Below are positions 8,883 through 18,316 of a stretch of DNA of 64,000 nucleotides, piece by piece. The DNA lies in assembly GCA_963710205.1 (NCBI GenBank), contig CAVPZG010000005.1, forward strand, positions 1-64,000, given 5' to 3'. The DNA comes from Pacificimonas sp963710205. Its GTDB lineage: Bacteria > Pseudomonadota > Alphaproteobacteria > Sphingomonadales > Sphingomonadaceae. Position numbers and translations under genes: made by a program. Numbering within the stretch: the first letter of the stretch is position 1; every line of letters begins with the position of its first letter. The notes below the pieces were generated by a model. That model did no database searches. It was given only the letters and a program-made list of their open reading frames with translations, and was not told where the DNA came from.

Positions 8883-9083
8883 CTATAGCCCGTAGGGCGC
8901 CCATTTCTTGATCGCAGCCGTGTCGCACTTGGCGAGCAGCTTTGTGCCGCGATTGGTACGGATATATTTGGCATTGTGATGCGTCAGGCGGTGGCGCTTG
9001 CCGACGACGCCATGCTTGATCTTGCCATTGGCAGTGATCTTGAAGCGTTTCTTGACGCCGCTCTTCGTCTTGAGCTTGGGCAT
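8883..9083 (-). CDS. rpmI: Ribosomal protein bL35
   Basis: This 66-residue basic protein starts MPKLKTKSGVKKRFKITANGK and has the HRLTHHNAKYIRTNRGT region diagnostic of bL35. It is a component of the 50S subunit. ATG 9083 is preceded by AGGAGACGAAA, a strong Shine-Dalgarno sequence. A hairpin with a T-run lies 25-60 bases upstream and may attenuate transcription (see the separate entry). Confidence 0.97.
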   Translation of the reverse strand: MPKLKTKSGVKKRFKITANGKIKHGVVGKRHRLTHHNAKYIRTNRGTKLLAKCDTAAIKKWAPYGL

Positions 9084-9108
9084 TTTCGTCTCCTGTCTTC
9101 AGAACGAT

Positions 9109-9146
9109 AAAAAAACCGCCTCGGCAGCCCACACTGGCCGGACGGT
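9109..9146 (-). promoter_or_regulatory. Candidate leader attenuator upstream of rpmI
   Basis: On the minus strand ACCGTCCGGCC (9146-9136) can pair with GGCTGCCGAGGCGGT (9129-9115) in a bulged stem of about 10 pairs. It is followed at once by seven T (9115-9109). There is no leftward gene upstream of it, because the next gene is divergent. A terminator-like structure here would therefore lie inside the rpmI-rplT leader. Control of this operon by bL20 is known in other bacteria. That this hairpin is part of such control is inference. Confidence 0.4.
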
Positions 9147-9220
9147 CACGTCGAAGGCCGGGACATAGGCCGGGACACGGGAAAAGGCAACCGATTCCCA
9201 TATGTGCACGTTGCGCGGTC

Positions 9221-11227
9221 ATGGACACTGCCGAAGACGCGAAAACCATCCGCCCCTTTCATGGCCCGATTGGCTGGACGCTGGGGATCGTTGCGGGCAT
9301 CATCGGACTGATCCTGCTGCTGTGGCTGATCCTGTTCATCACCAAGGGCCGGTTTCTGAAATCGGCGTTCGAGGACTATGCCAGCGACCGCGTCGGCAGG
9401 GATGTCGCGGTCGCCGGGGACTTTCAGCTTTATTCGAACCCGCACATCAAATTCGTCGCCGAAGGCCTGACGGTCGAGAATCCGGACTGGGCGGAAAATA
9501 GCCGCCTCGTCGATGCGAAACTCGTCGATCTGAGAATCGATATCTGGCGTGCGCTGTTCGGGAGCCTGCTGCTGCGCGAGGTGACGCTGGACGAAGCGAA
9601 TTTTGCTCTGGAATGGAATGATGACGGCAGCGCCAATAGCTGGACATTCGGCGATGATGATGCGGCGCCGTTCGAAATGCCCGTCATTCGCACCGCCGAC
9701 GTAACGGGGACGCGCCTGCGCTACCGTGATCCCATGATGCAGTTGTTCGCGCAGGTCGGCTTCGACCCCGTAACGGCGACAGCGAACGAGGTCGGCCGCG
9801 CGATCGGCTTTTCCGGCGGGGGCATGTCGCATGGCACGGCGTTTCTTCTGTCAGGTCAGCTGAAAAGCCCCGACGCCACCATCGCGGGCGGACGCAATGA
9901 ACTGGCCGCGCTGGTCGAGGTGGGCGCATCGACAATCAACATAGACGGCACCCTTCCCGGGGTGACCGAGCTGGAAGGCAGCGACCTGACCATCCGTGCG
10001 CGGGGCCAGAATCTGACGGTACCGATGAAGCTGCTGGCCATCACCGTTCCCGAAACCCGCGCCTATGATCTGAAGGGGAAAGCGACGAAGGCAGGCAACG
10101 AGTGGCGCTTCACCGATATCGGCGGCACATTCGGCGACAGCGATATCGCCGGCCGGCTGACCATTCGCACTGGCGGGGAGCGCGTGTTCCTGGAGGGCGA
10201 CCTGTCATCGAAAACGCTCGATATTGTCGATGCGGGACCATGGATTGGCTATGACGCCGAGCGGCTGGCGGCGGAAGGCGCGGATGGCATTGTCACGACC
10301 GAGGGCGGCCGTCCGCATGTGCTGCCTGATGCGCCGCTGGATGCGGAAGGCCTGTCGCTGATCGACGCGAAGATTGCCTATCGTGCCGCGAATGTGCGGA
10401 CGGGAACGATTCCCATCACCAATCTTGCCGTCACGCTCGGCCTGGAAAACCGCCTGTTGACGCTGACACCCCTCAGCTTCGACCTTGCGGGCGGGACGCT
10501 GACAGCGAATATCGACCTCAACGCGCGGCAGTCGCCGGTTGTCACGACATATGACATCAGTCTGACGCCAGTGAAGCTGGCGGAACTGATGAAGGGTTTC
10601 GAGATTGCAGGTACCGGGACCACCGGGACGGTGCGCGCCCGCATCGACCTGACCGGCTATGGCGACAGTGTGCGGGAATCGCTTGGCAGCGCCAATGGCC
10701 GGGCCGCCTTCATCCTGCCACGCGGCAGCCTGCAGATCGGCAATGGCGAACTGGTGGAACTCGACATTGGCGACTTTCTGGAGGCGGCGATCAGCGACGA
10801 CCTGAAAAAGCCGGCCAATATTCGCTGCGGCATTGCGGCGTTCACCTTTCGGGACGGCATCGGCCGAACGGACCCCATCTTCATCGACACGGAAAAAGCG
10901 GTCATACGCGGCGGCGGCGAGCTTAGCCTGAAAGACGAGAGCATGGATATCGCCATCGAGGCGGATTCCAAGAATTTCAGCCTGTTCAGTGGCCAGTCGC
11001 CCGTGCGCGTCAATGGCTATCTTGCCGCGCCCGCCATCAATCCGGTCAGCGGTAAACTGCTTGGCCGCGCCGGGGCGGCTGTCGCCCTCGGCGTCGTCGC
11101 AACGCCCGTCGCGGCGCTGGCGGCATTCGTCGATCTGGGCGATGAGGAGGATACGGACTGCCGCCCGGTGCTGGCTGGCGCGTCAGGCGCGAAGGTCAAG
11201 GCTGCGGACGAAGCGGCGGAAGACTGA
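9221..11227 (+). CDS. AsmA family protein
   Basis: This 668-residue inner-membrane protein has one N-terminal transmembrane segment (about residues 17-41: WTLGIVAGIIGLILLLWLIL) and then a long periplasmic beta-rich region. AsmA features are GRDVAVAGDFQLYSNPHIKFVAEGLTV near the start and a C-terminal repeat-like part with ESLGSANGRAAFILPRG and IDTEKAVIRGGGELSLKDE. AsmA/TamB/YhdP-type proteins are thought to bridge the membranes and carry phospholipids to the outer membrane. The specific substrate here is not known. The gene is divergent from rpmI. Its ATG has no clear Shine-Dalgarno sequence. Confidence 0.85.
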   Translation: MDTAEDAKTIRPFHGPIGWTLGIVAGIIGLILLLWLILFITKGRFLKSAFEDYASDRVGRDVAVAGDFQLYSNPHIKFVAEGLTVENPDWAENSRLVDAKLVDLRIDIWRALFGSLLLREVTLDEANFALEWNDDGSANSWTFGDDDAAPFEMPVIRTADVTGTRLRYRDPMMQLFAQVGFDPVTATANEVGRAIGFSGGGMSHGTAFLLSGQLKSPDATIAGGRNELAALVEVGASTINIDGTLPGVTELEGSDLTIRARGQNLTVPMKLLAITVPETRAYDLKGKATKAGNEWRFTDIGGTFGDSDIAGRLTIRTGGERVFLEGDLSSKTLDIVDAGPWIGYDAERLAAEGADGIVTTEGGRPHVLPDAPLDAEGLSLIDAKIAYRAANVRTGTIPITNLAVTLGLENRLLTLTPLSFDLAGGTLTANIDLNARQSPVVTTYDISLTPVKLAELMKGFEIAGTGTTGTVRARIDLTGYGDSVRESLGSANGRAAFILPRGSLQIGNGELVELDIGDFLEAAISDDLKKPANIRCGIAAFTFRDGIGRTDPIFIDTEKAVIRGGGELSLKDESMDIAIEADSKNFSLFSGQSPVRVNGYLAAPAINPVSGKLLGRAGAAVALGVVATPVAALAAFVDLGDEEDTDCRPVLAGASGAKVKAADEAAED

Positions 11228-11369
11228 TCGTGAAGGTCGGCTATCGATCCATCGTCAAAACCGGAGAAGTGGCGGAAGCACAGCGATCGCCCGCGCGAAG
11301 CGTATCTCAAGCACATGGAGGCCGAGGTCGCCGATGGTTCGGCGCTGACGTGGCCTGCCGGCCAGCCCC

Positions 11370-12302
11370 CTATTGCGCCAAGCCGTTCAACCGTTTCACG
11401 ACCTCCTGATATTCCCGCATGGTCTCGTCGAGGATCTGCGCGACGGGCTTCACGTCCTTGATCCGTCCCGCGACCTGTCCGGTCAGCGCGATACCTGCCT
11501 CCAGGTCGCCGCCGAAATAGACGTCCTGCGTGTTGGCGAACTCGCCGAAGATGTTGTCGCTGCCCTCTTTTTCCAGCCGCGTCGTTCTTTCGGTGCGAAG
11601 GGCGCGAAGGGCCGGGCCAGGACCGTCGCGGTTCAGGAAGACGGTATCCGTCGCGTCCGCGCCGACAATGGCGTCCTTCCAGTTCTGGTGCACCGGGCTT
11701 TCGGTGGACGACAGAATCCGCGTGCCCATAAGCACGCCGTCGGCGCCAAGCGCCATGGCAGCTGCCATGCTCGCGCCATCCATGATGCCGCCCGCGGCGA
11801 CGACGGGGACGTCGACTGCCGCGCAGACCTGTGGGATCAGAACCATGGAGGAGACATCTTTCGGGTTTTTGAACCCGCCGCCTTCGCCGCCTTCGACGAT
11901 CAGGCCATCCACACCGGCCTCGACGGCCTTCAACGCCCCGGAAAGGCTGGGGACGACATGAAAAACCGTCAGGCCCGCTTCCTTCAGCGTCGACGTGTAC
12001 ATTTCGGGATTGCCTGCGCTCGTTGTCACGAAGCGCACGCCCTGATCGATGATGAACCGCACGATATCGGGATCGCGCACGAAGGCCTGCGCGACGTTCA
12101 CGCCAAAGGGCTTATCCGTCAGCGCGCGCATTTTGACGATTTCGTCGCGAATGGCGTCCAGTTCTCCCGAAGAGGTCTCGATAATGCCCATGCCGCCGGC
12201 GTTGGAAAAAGCCGACGAGAGCTGCGACCGGGCGATCCAGCCCATGGCGGCCTGCACGATCGGTTTCTCGATACCGAGCATTTCGGTGATGCGGGTTTTC
12301 AT
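11370..12302 (-). CDS. Nitronate monooxygenase / 2-nitropropane dioxygenase family flavoprotein
   Basis: This 310-residue TIM-barrel FMN protein starts MKTRITEMLGIEKPIVQAAMGW, continues through GGMGIIE, and has the phosphate-binding segment VPVVAAGGIMDGASMAAAMALGADG with VLMGTR. Family members oxidise alkyl nitronates with O2, but several relatives (for example enoyl reductase FabK-like proteins) share the fold, so the substrate is open. ATG 12302 was chosen because it aligns with the family start and has GGAG 8 bases upstream. A GTG at 12359 would add 19 atypical residues. It lies 75 bases downstream of hisN on the same strand. Confidence 0.83.
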   Translation of the reverse strand: MKTRITEMLGIEKPIVQAAMGWIARSQLSSAFSNAGGMGIIETSSGELDAIRDEIVKMRALTDKPFGVNVAQAFVRDPDIVRFIIDQGVRFVTTSAGNPEMYTSTLKEAGLTVFHVVPSLSGALKAVEAGVDGLIVEGGEGGGFKNPKDVSSMVLIPQVCAAVDVPVVAAGGIMDGASMAAAMALGADGVLMGTRILSSTESPVHQNWKDAIVGADATDTVFLNRDGPGPALRALRTERTTRLEKEGSDNIFGEFANTQDVYFGGDLEAGIALTGQVAGRIKDVKPVAQILDETMREYQEVVKRLNGLAQ

Positions 12303-12377
12303 GGGCAGCGCTCCGGTCAAGATCAATTCACCGGCTTCATGCGCGACCGGGACGTACACGGCTAGCTATCAGCACCT

Positions 12378-13181
12378 TCAGGCTGCGCCGTTGAGCGCGC
12401 CCAGCACATCCTCGAGCCGGGCCGGATCGCCAAGCGCGATGACGTCGCCGTCCGAGTCAGCGGTCAACGGATCGCCGCGCCAGTCGCACATCATGCCCCC
12501 CGCGCCCTCCACAATGGGTACAAGCGCGGCATAGTCGTGCAGTTTGAGGCCAGTTTCGACAACCAGATCGATATGGCCGGAGGCAAGCAGGCCGTAATTA
12601 TAACAGTCGCCGCCATAGACCATGTGGCTGTGCGCCACCTGCGCTGCCAGCGCCATGAACTGTTCGCCCTGATGCCGGGAGAAAAGATTGGGGCTGGTGG
12701 TGGCAAGGATGGCATCGCCAAGCTCGGGGCAGGGGCGCGCCCTTGCGGGCCTGTCCTCATCCTTTCCGCCCGCGCGCTGAAAGCGGGATGGCCTGCCGAT
12801 CGCGCCCGTCCAGCGCTCTCGGGCGATGGGCTGATCAATGACACCAAGGACCGGGAAGCCGCCCCGCAACTGCGCGATCAGCGTGCCGAAAATCGGTCGG
12901 CCCGCCATGAAGCTGACCGTGCCGTCAATGGGATCGAGCACCCAGACACGGTCGGCATCGGGCCGGACTGTGCCAAATTCCTCGCCGATGATGCCGTCCG
13001 CCGGGAACGCCTGTTCTATGCGAAGCCGCATGGCGGCCTCCGCCTCGCGGTCGGCCTGCGTGACGGGAGAGGTGTCGCCCTTTGCCTCGCTCTCATAGTC
13101 CTGCCGGAAATAGTCGCGGATTATGCGTCCGGAAATGTCGGCGAGTTCCTCGGCGAAGACGAGGTCGAGGGCGGGGGTCAT
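12378..13181 (-). CDS. hisN: Histidinol-phosphatase, inositol monophosphatase type
   Basis: This 267-residue protein of the Mg-dependent IMPase superfamily has the metal motifs GEEFG (66-70) and DPIDGT (83-88) and the later YGGDCYNY block. That block resembles HisN-type histidinol phosphatases (GGDCYxY) more than inositol monophosphatases. The likely reaction is L-histidinol phosphate to L-histidinol, the penultimate phosphatase step of histidine synthesis in alphaproteobacteria lacking the HisB phosphatase. Inositol or other sugar phosphates are the alternative. The stop/start overlap with the CoA transferase gene upstream is 4 bases, so they are cotranscribed although the functions do not obviously link. 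Confidence 0.8.
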   Translation of the reverse strand: MTPALDLVFAEELADISGRIIRDYFRQDYESEAKGDTSPVTQADREAEAAMRLRIEQAFPADGIIGEEFGTVRPDADRVWVLDPIDGTVSFMAGRPIFGTLIAQLRGGFPVLGVIDQPIARERWTGAIGRPSRFQRAGGKDEDRPARARPCPELGDAILATTSPNLFSRHQGEQFMALAAQVAHSHMVYGGDCYNYGLLASGHIDLVVETGLKLHDYAALVPIVEGAGGMMCDWRGDPLTADSDGDVIALGDPARLEDVLGALNGAA

Positions 13182-14383
13182 GCGATGCCGAACTCCGTTA
13201 AGATGGCGTGGCGATGTTCGTCGAGGGCGGGGGCCTTCGCGCGTGTCGTGGGATCGTCGAACCCGCTGATCTTGACGGGATTGCCGGCGGCGAGCAGCGG
13301 TGTGCCGTCTTCAAAGGCCGTCGTGATCGCCATGTTGCGTGCCTTCACCTGGGGATGGGCGAGCGCCTCGGCGACATTCTGCAATGGTCCGCAAGGGACG
13401 CCTGCCGTGTCGAGCGCGGCGAGCCATTCAGCGGCGGGACGTTCTTTCAGCTGTGCCTCCATGGCCGCTGTCAGGGCATCGGCATTCTCGCTTCTGAGGG
13501 CGTTCGTCCGGAAGCGGGGGTTTTCCGTCAGTCTGTTGAGCCCGAGCGCGCCGCACATGGCGGTGAACAGCGCATCGTTTCCGGCAGCGATGACGATATG
13601 CGCGTCCTGACACTGGTAAGCTGCGAAGGGCGTTATCGAGGGATGCCGCGCGCCGAGCGGTCCCGGGGCCTCGCCGGTTACGGCATAGCGCGCGATGGCG
13701 TTTTCGAGGATGGCGATCTGGCCGTCGAGCATGGCGACATCGACGAAGCGGCCCGATCCCGAAGCCGCGCGGTCGTGCACCGCACTGAGGATGCCGATGG
13801 CGGTAAAAAGACCTGCCGTTATGTCGCCGATGCTTGTCCCGACGCGGGTGGGCGGGCCGCCAGGATGGCCGGTCACCGACATGATGCCGCCCATTGCCTG
13901 CACGACCATGTCATAGGCCGCCTTCCCGGAATCCGGGCCGGTATGGCCGAAGCCGCTGGCGGCGGCATAGATGAGGCGCGGGAAGCGGGCATGGAGCGCG
14001 TCCCAGCCATATCCCAGCTTTTCCATCGTACCGGGCCGGTAATTTTCGACGAGAATGTCGGCCCTTTCAAGAAGCGCCTCGAACGTCGTGCGGTCGGCAC
14101 TGTCCTTCAGGTCGAGCGCGATGGACTGTTTGCCGCGGTTTATCGACGTGAAATAGGCACTCTTACCGTCCTGAAAGGGGCCGATCTGGCGGGCATCGTC
14201 CCCGGTTCCGGGCCGCTCCACCTTGATGACGCGGGCACCGAGATCGGCAAGAACCATGGTGCAATAGGGGCCGGCGAGGACGCGGGAGAGGTCGACGACG
14301 GTCAGACCTGACAATGGACCGGCGGGCGACGGCGCGCTATCGGGCGAATATCTGTTCGGGGAATCGCTCATTTCGACGCTCAT
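13178..14383 (-). CDS. Class III CoA transferase, CaiB/BaiF family
   Basis: This 401-residue protein opens with LSGLTVVDLSRVLAGPYCTM, which is typical of the family. ADLGARVIKVERPGTGDD and NRGKQSIALDLK follow. Asp158 (in AAYDMVVQA) fits the catalytic aspartate that carries the aspartyl-CoA intermediate. Members move CoA from acyl-CoA donors to carboxylic acids such as formate, carnitine, bile acids or aromatic acids. The acceptor here cannot be predicted. ATG 14383 is used, although ATG 14371 is possible. It overlaps hisN by 4 bases and diverges from the glycosyltransferase gene. Confidence 0.9.
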   Translation of the reverse strand: MSVEMSDSPNRYSPDSAPSPAGPLSGLTVVDLSRVLAGPYCTMVLADLGARVIKVERPGTGDDARQIGPFQDGKSAYFTSINRGKQSIALDLKDSADRTTFEALLERADILVENYRPGTMEKLGYGWDALHARFPRLIYAAASGFGHTGPDSGKAAYDMVVQAMGGIMSVTGHPGGPPTRVGTSIGDITAGLFTAIGILSAVHDRAASGSGRFVDVAMLDGQIAILENAIARYAVTGEAPGPLGARHPSITPFAAYQCQDAHIVIAAGNDALFTAMCGALGLNRLTENPRFRTNALRSENADALTAAMEAQLKERPAAEWLAALDTAGVPCGPLQNVAEALAHPQVKARNMAITTAFEDGTPLLAAGNPVKISGFDDPTTRAKAPALDEHRHAILTEFGIA

Positions 14384-14440
14384 GTCATATGGTTATAGGC
14401 CGCTTTGCAAGCCGGTAAGCGCTGCGGCGTGAAGGAACCT

Positions 14441-15940
14441 GTGCAGCGGAAACGCCATATCCTGCTCGAAATGCGTCCGGCGCTCGAGGGATTTGCCGGT
14501 ATTCCGCAGGAGGTGCGCCTGCTCTTCCGCGCCTTGCGCGAGCTCGATGACGTGAGCGTCAGCGGCCTGTTGCAGCATGGCAATCGAACGCTTGCAAAAG
14601 CCGTGGATCCGAAGGCGCGGCGTGCGCTTCCTGCCGGGAAGCGATTCCGGCGGCATTCGAACGTCATCATTTCCGTCACATCGGACCGCAAGGCGACGAA
14701 GTTGCGGAAGCTGTGGCTGATGCTGCGTCGCAGAGTCATGGAATGGCGGGCGACAATTTTCGGAGTGCGGTTCACAAGATTCGACACGGCCGGGTTCGAG
14801 GATTTCGTCTGGCGGCAGCTCTTCGCGAAATCCCTGCCAGCTAGCGACCGCCCTGTCGTGACAGCAGGTGTGCTGAGGGTGAGCAGCCTTGCCTGGGACG
14901 CGTTTCACAGGATCGGCCGGAGATCGCTCCGCTGGCGCCGTATCGCTCGCTATCCGCTCGTCGATCTGGACGATGTGTCGATCTTTATCACGCAAACCCC
15001 GTATCCAGGCCGCATCAGGCCCGGAAAAGCCATGATCGTGCGCTATCATGACGCCGTTCCCGTTTTTTTCCCGCATACGATCAGCGACAAGCGGCAGCAT
15101 CTGGCGCATCATTTCGATGCGCTGGCGGCCAATGTGGCGGATGAGGCCTGGTTTGCCTGTGTTTCGGAGGCGTCGCGGATGGACCTGCTGCGCCTGTTCC
15201 CGGAGGCTGAGGCGCGGTCCGTGACGATCCCGAATATCGTCTCGCCCGCCTATGTCGCCGCGCCTTCGGAACCGTCGCGGGTGGCCGATATCATCCGTTC
15301 CCGCGTCGCGGATGCAACCGGCTGGCTTCCCAATGTCGGGACCGGCGAAAGGAAAGAGGGGTTTTACCGCAAGCATTTGCGCGAGGAAGGACTGGATTAT
15401 CTGCTGATGGTCGGCACGGTGGAGCCGCGCAAGAACCATCTGCGGCTGCTGGCGGCGTGGGAGCGCCTACGCGCGAACGGACATCCGAACCTGAAGCTGG
15501 TCGTCGTCGGGACACTTGGCTGGGAATTCGAGTCTACGATGCATGCCTTTCTGCCCTGGATCGAGCGCGGACAGCTATTCCTGCTGAACTCTGTGCCTGC
15601 GAGCGACCTCCGCATCCTCTATGCCTGCGCGCTGGTCACCATATGCCCCAGTTTGGCGGAGGGGTTCGATTTTCCGGGCGTTGAGGCCATGGCATCGGGG
15701 GGATTGCTCGCCGCGTCCGATATCCCCGTTCACCGCGAGATTTTCGGCGAAACGCCGCGATGGTTCGATCCCTACTCGACTGCCAGCTGCGCCGATGCGA
15801 TCGACCAATTGATCGGGCTGAACGACGCCGTGAAGGAAGGGCTCAGGGCCAGAGGTGCCGATTTCACCGCGCGATACCGAATGGCTGCCGTTCTGCCGCA
15901 ATGGGATATGTTCCTGCGGCGCGTTCATGACGCTGCCTAG
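14441..15940 (+). CDS. Glycosyltransferase family 4-like protein
   Basis: The C-terminal half (about residues 300-495) is a GT-B glycosyltransferase domain: LMVGTVEPRKNHLRLLAAWERL, LKLVVVGTLGWE, the acidic-site region PSLAEGFDFPGVEAMASGG and SDIPVHREIFGE. The N-terminal part has RYHDAVPVFFPHTI, also seen in family 4 enzymes that transfer mannose and similar sugars to polysaccharide or lipopolysaccharide. It has no transmembrane segment and is likely peripheral at the membrane. I chose GTG 14441, giving 499 residues, because AAGGA lies 4 bases upstream. TTG 14405 and ATG 14471 are alternatives. It stands alone, not inside a visible polysaccharide cluster. Confidence 0.82.
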   Translation: MQRKRHILLEMRPALEGFAGIPQEVRLLFRALRELDDVSVSGLLQHGNRTLAKAVDPKARRALPAGKRFRRHSNVIISVTSDRKATKLRKLWLMLRRRVMEWRATIFGVRFTRFDTAGFEDFVWRQLFAKSLPASDRPVVTAGVLRVSSLAWDAFHRIGRRSLRWRRIARYPLVDLDDVSIFITQTPYPGRIRPGKAMIVRYHDAVPVFFPHTISDKRQHLAHHFDALAANVADEAWFACVSEASRMDLLRLFPEAEARSVTIPNIVSPAYVAAPSEPSRVADIIRSRVADATGWLPNVGTGERKEGFYRKHLREEGLDYLLMVGTVEPRKNHLRLLAAWERLRANGHPNLKLVVVGTLGWEFESTMHAFLPWIERGQLFLLNSVPASDLRILYACALVTICPSLAEGFDFPGVEAMASGGLLAASDIPVHREIFGETPRWFDPYSTASCADAIDQLIGLNDAVKEGLRARGADFTARYRMAAVLPQWDMFLRRVHDAA

Positions 15941-15981
15941 CAGCGGTGGGAGTACGTGGCACCCATGATGCACGGTCTGCG

Positions 15982-16855
15982 CTATAGCGGCGCCGGCTCC
16001 TCATTGGGCAGCGGAATGCGGTCTTCATCGTCGCCGGGAACATTTTGAAAGCGGCCCTCGCGCCAGTCATTCGCAGCCTGGCGAATTCGTTCGGGACGGC
16101 TGGAAACCAGAATTCCACCAGATTTGACGCTCACCCATATGTGCGCCGCCAAGAAGCATTATCACAGCGTCAGTCATGGCCGTGAAATCGGCCGGGCCAC
16201 CAGTGGGCAGGATGGCCATCATGCCGGGCGTCAGGACATCACCGTCAAGATCTACCTTTCCGCGCGCCACATATAGTGCGCTTTCCTCATGTCCATCCGG
16301 GAGGGGGATGCGCGCGCCCTCTCTTGCCTCGACATGCACATAGAATATGGGGGCTGGATAGCTTGCAGGTGACGTCTTTCCATAGGCGTTGCCAGCGATC
16401 AGTGTACCCACCGCGTCGGGCCAGGACAATTTGGGCAGCGTGTCCGCCGGATGATGGCGAAAGCTGGGCTCGTCCTCTTCATTGACTTCTGGCAGCGCCA
16501 CCCAGGCCTGAATGCCCTCCAGCGTCTGTCCAGACGCTTCAACCTCAGCACTGGTCCTTTCGGAGTGAACGATCCCGCGCCCCGCCACCATCCAGTTGAC
16601 GGCGCCGGGACGGATCGCCTGTTCCGAGCCCAGGGAATCCCTGTGCATGATCTCGCCGTCGAACAGGTAAGTGACGGTGGCAAGTCCGATGTGCGGGTGC
16701 GGACGCACGTCGAAACGCTGTCCGGGCGCGAATTCGGACGGGCCGAAATGATCGAAGAAAATGAACGGCCCAACCATCCGCCGCTTCGCACTCGGAAGTA
16801 CGCGGCGGACGTGGAAATTATCACCAAGATCCTTCTTTCGGCCTTCGATCAGCAT
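15982..16855 (-). pseudogene. Pirin family protein with a C-terminal frameshift
   Basis: The intact frame from ATG 16855 encodes a pirin-type bicupin: RPHPHIGLATVTYLFDGEI with the iron-binding His pattern, HRDSLG, and GAVNWMVAGRGIVHSER. Some pirins are quercetin dioxygenases and others are redox-sensing regulators. The frame stops at 16067 after WWN and unrelated residues. One base away, the sequence reads LVSSRPERIRQAANDWREG and on to a stop at 15982, which is the expected pirin C-terminus. Removing one T at about 16111 restores a 290-residue protein. It is either a recent disruption or a sequence error. The start is 3 bases after the coniferyl aldehyde dehydrogenase stop, so it is the second gene of that operon. 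Confidence 0.82.
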
Positions 16856-16858
16856 GGG

Positions 16859-18316
16859 TCAGGCCTTCAGTTCGCGCTTCAGTGTCTTCCGCATTGCATC
16901 GCCATAGGGCGGACGAAACCCGGCAATCTTGGCAAGGTCGATTTTCGGCTGGGTGTAAACCGCCTTCGCATGACTGAAGGTCTTGAATCCATCATGCCCA
17001 TGATAGCTGCCCATGCCCGACGGGCCGACGCCGCCAAAGGGCAGATCCTCGGCGGAGACATGGAAAATGACGTCGTTCACAGTGACGCCGCCCGAAATCG
17101 TGCGGTCCAGGACCCGCGCTTCCTCCGCACTGTCATCGCCGAAATAATAGAGGCCGAGCGGGCGATCCTTGCCGTTCACATAATCGATCGTTTCCTCGAC
17201 ACGCCTGTACGTCTTTACCGGCAGGAGCGGACCGAAAATCTCCTCCTGCATCACGCGCATGTCATCGGTCGGGTTGCGGATGATATGGAGCGGCATCTTG
17301 TTGGTGTTCGCCGCCTTGAAATCCTCGTTCGCGGGATTCACCTCGATGATCTCCGCACCCTTTTCCCGGGCGTCGTCGATCAGCCCCTGCAACCGCTCGT
17401 GGTGGCGGCCATTGACGATGGAGGTGTAATCGTCGTTCGAGACCAGCGTTGGATACATTTCCGACGCTGCGTCGGTAAGGCCCTTCACGATCGCAGCCTC
17501 CTTGTCGGCGGGGACCATCATGTAATCGGGCGCAAGGCAGATCTGACCCGCATTCATCATCTTGCCAAGCGCAACGCGGCGCGTGGTGCGCTCGATATCG
17601 GCGCTGTCGCCGACGATGACGGGCGACTTGCCGCCGAGTTCCAGTGTGACGGGCACGAGATTGTCGGCAGCGGCATGGAGGATATGCTTCGCGATCGACG
17701 TGGCGCCGGTGAAGAGAAGATGATCGAAGGGAAGCTCCGCGAAGGCCTTGCCGATTTCCGGCCCGCCGTTCACGAAGGCGAGCTCCGTCTCATCGAAATA
17801 TTTCGCCGCAAGCGTGGCCATGAGGTCCGAGGTTTCCGGCGTGAATTCCGATGGTTTCACCATGGCGCGATTGCCGGCCGCAAAAATCTGGGCGAGCGGA
17901 CCGAAGGTCAGATTGACGGGGAAATTCCAAGGGCTGATGACGCCGACGACGCCGAGCGGCTGATATTCGATGCGGGCCTTCGCACCGAGAAGGTTGAGCG
18001 GGAAGTCGACCTTGCGCTTTTCCGGCTTCATCCAGTCGTCCATATGTTTCAGCGCATGCTTGATGGGCGTCAGCGAGGACATGATGTCGGTGAACTGGCT
18101 CTGCATGTCCGAGCGGTGTCCGAAATCCTCCGACATGGCATCCGACAGTGCCTGCCGGTTGTCGAGAAGCAGCTGGATGGCCCGTTTCAACCGGTCCTTG
18201 CGGATAGAGGCGGGCACGGGAAGCTCTGCGGTGAAGGCCGCGCGCTGACGTTCCAATATGTCCTGCATCTTGGAAGCCTGCGGATTTTCCGTCGGTGCCA
18301 GCTGTGTCGCCATCAT
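16859..18316 (-). CDS. Coniferyl aldehyde dehydrogenase
   Basis: This 485-residue NAD(P)-dependent aldehyde dehydrogenase resembles the CalB/coniferyl aldehyde dehydrogenase group, which oxidises coniferaldehyde to ferulate in lignin-derived phenylpropanoid breakdown. Visible features are VVGVISPWNFPVNLTFGPL (cofactor and substrate entry), LELGGKSP with the catalytic Glu near residue 226, NAGQICLAPDY with the nucleophile Cys near 260, and QEEIFGPLLPV. The C-terminal LPFGGVGPSGMG is also typical. ATG 18316 has GGGAG 5 bases upstream. A TTG at 18328 would add four residues. It is first in an operon with the pirin gene. Substrate assignment is by family resemblance only. Confidence 0.83.
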   Translation of the reverse strand: MMATQLAPTENPQASKMQDILERQRAAFTAELPVPASIRKDRLKRAIQLLLDNRQALSDAMSEDFGHRSDMQSQFTDIMSSLTPIKHALKHMDDWMKPEKRKVDFPLNLLGAKARIEYQPLGVVGVISPWNFPVNLTFGPLAQIFAAGNRAMVKPSEFTPETSDLMATLAAKYFDETELAFVNGGPEIGKAFAELPFDHLLFTGATSIAKHILHAAADNLVPVTLELGGKSPVIVGDSADIERTTRRVALGKMMNAGQICLAPDYMMVPADKEAAIVKGLTDAASEMYPTLVSNDDYTSIVNGRHHERLQGLIDDAREKGAEIIEVNPANEDFKAANTNKMPLHIIRNPTDDMRVMQEEIFGPLLPVKTYRRVEETIDYVNGKDRPLGLYYFGDDSAEEARVLDRTISGGVTVNDVIFHVSAEDLPFGGVGPSGMGSYHGHDGFKTFSHAKAVYTQPKIDLAKIAGFRPPYGDAMRKTLKRELKA

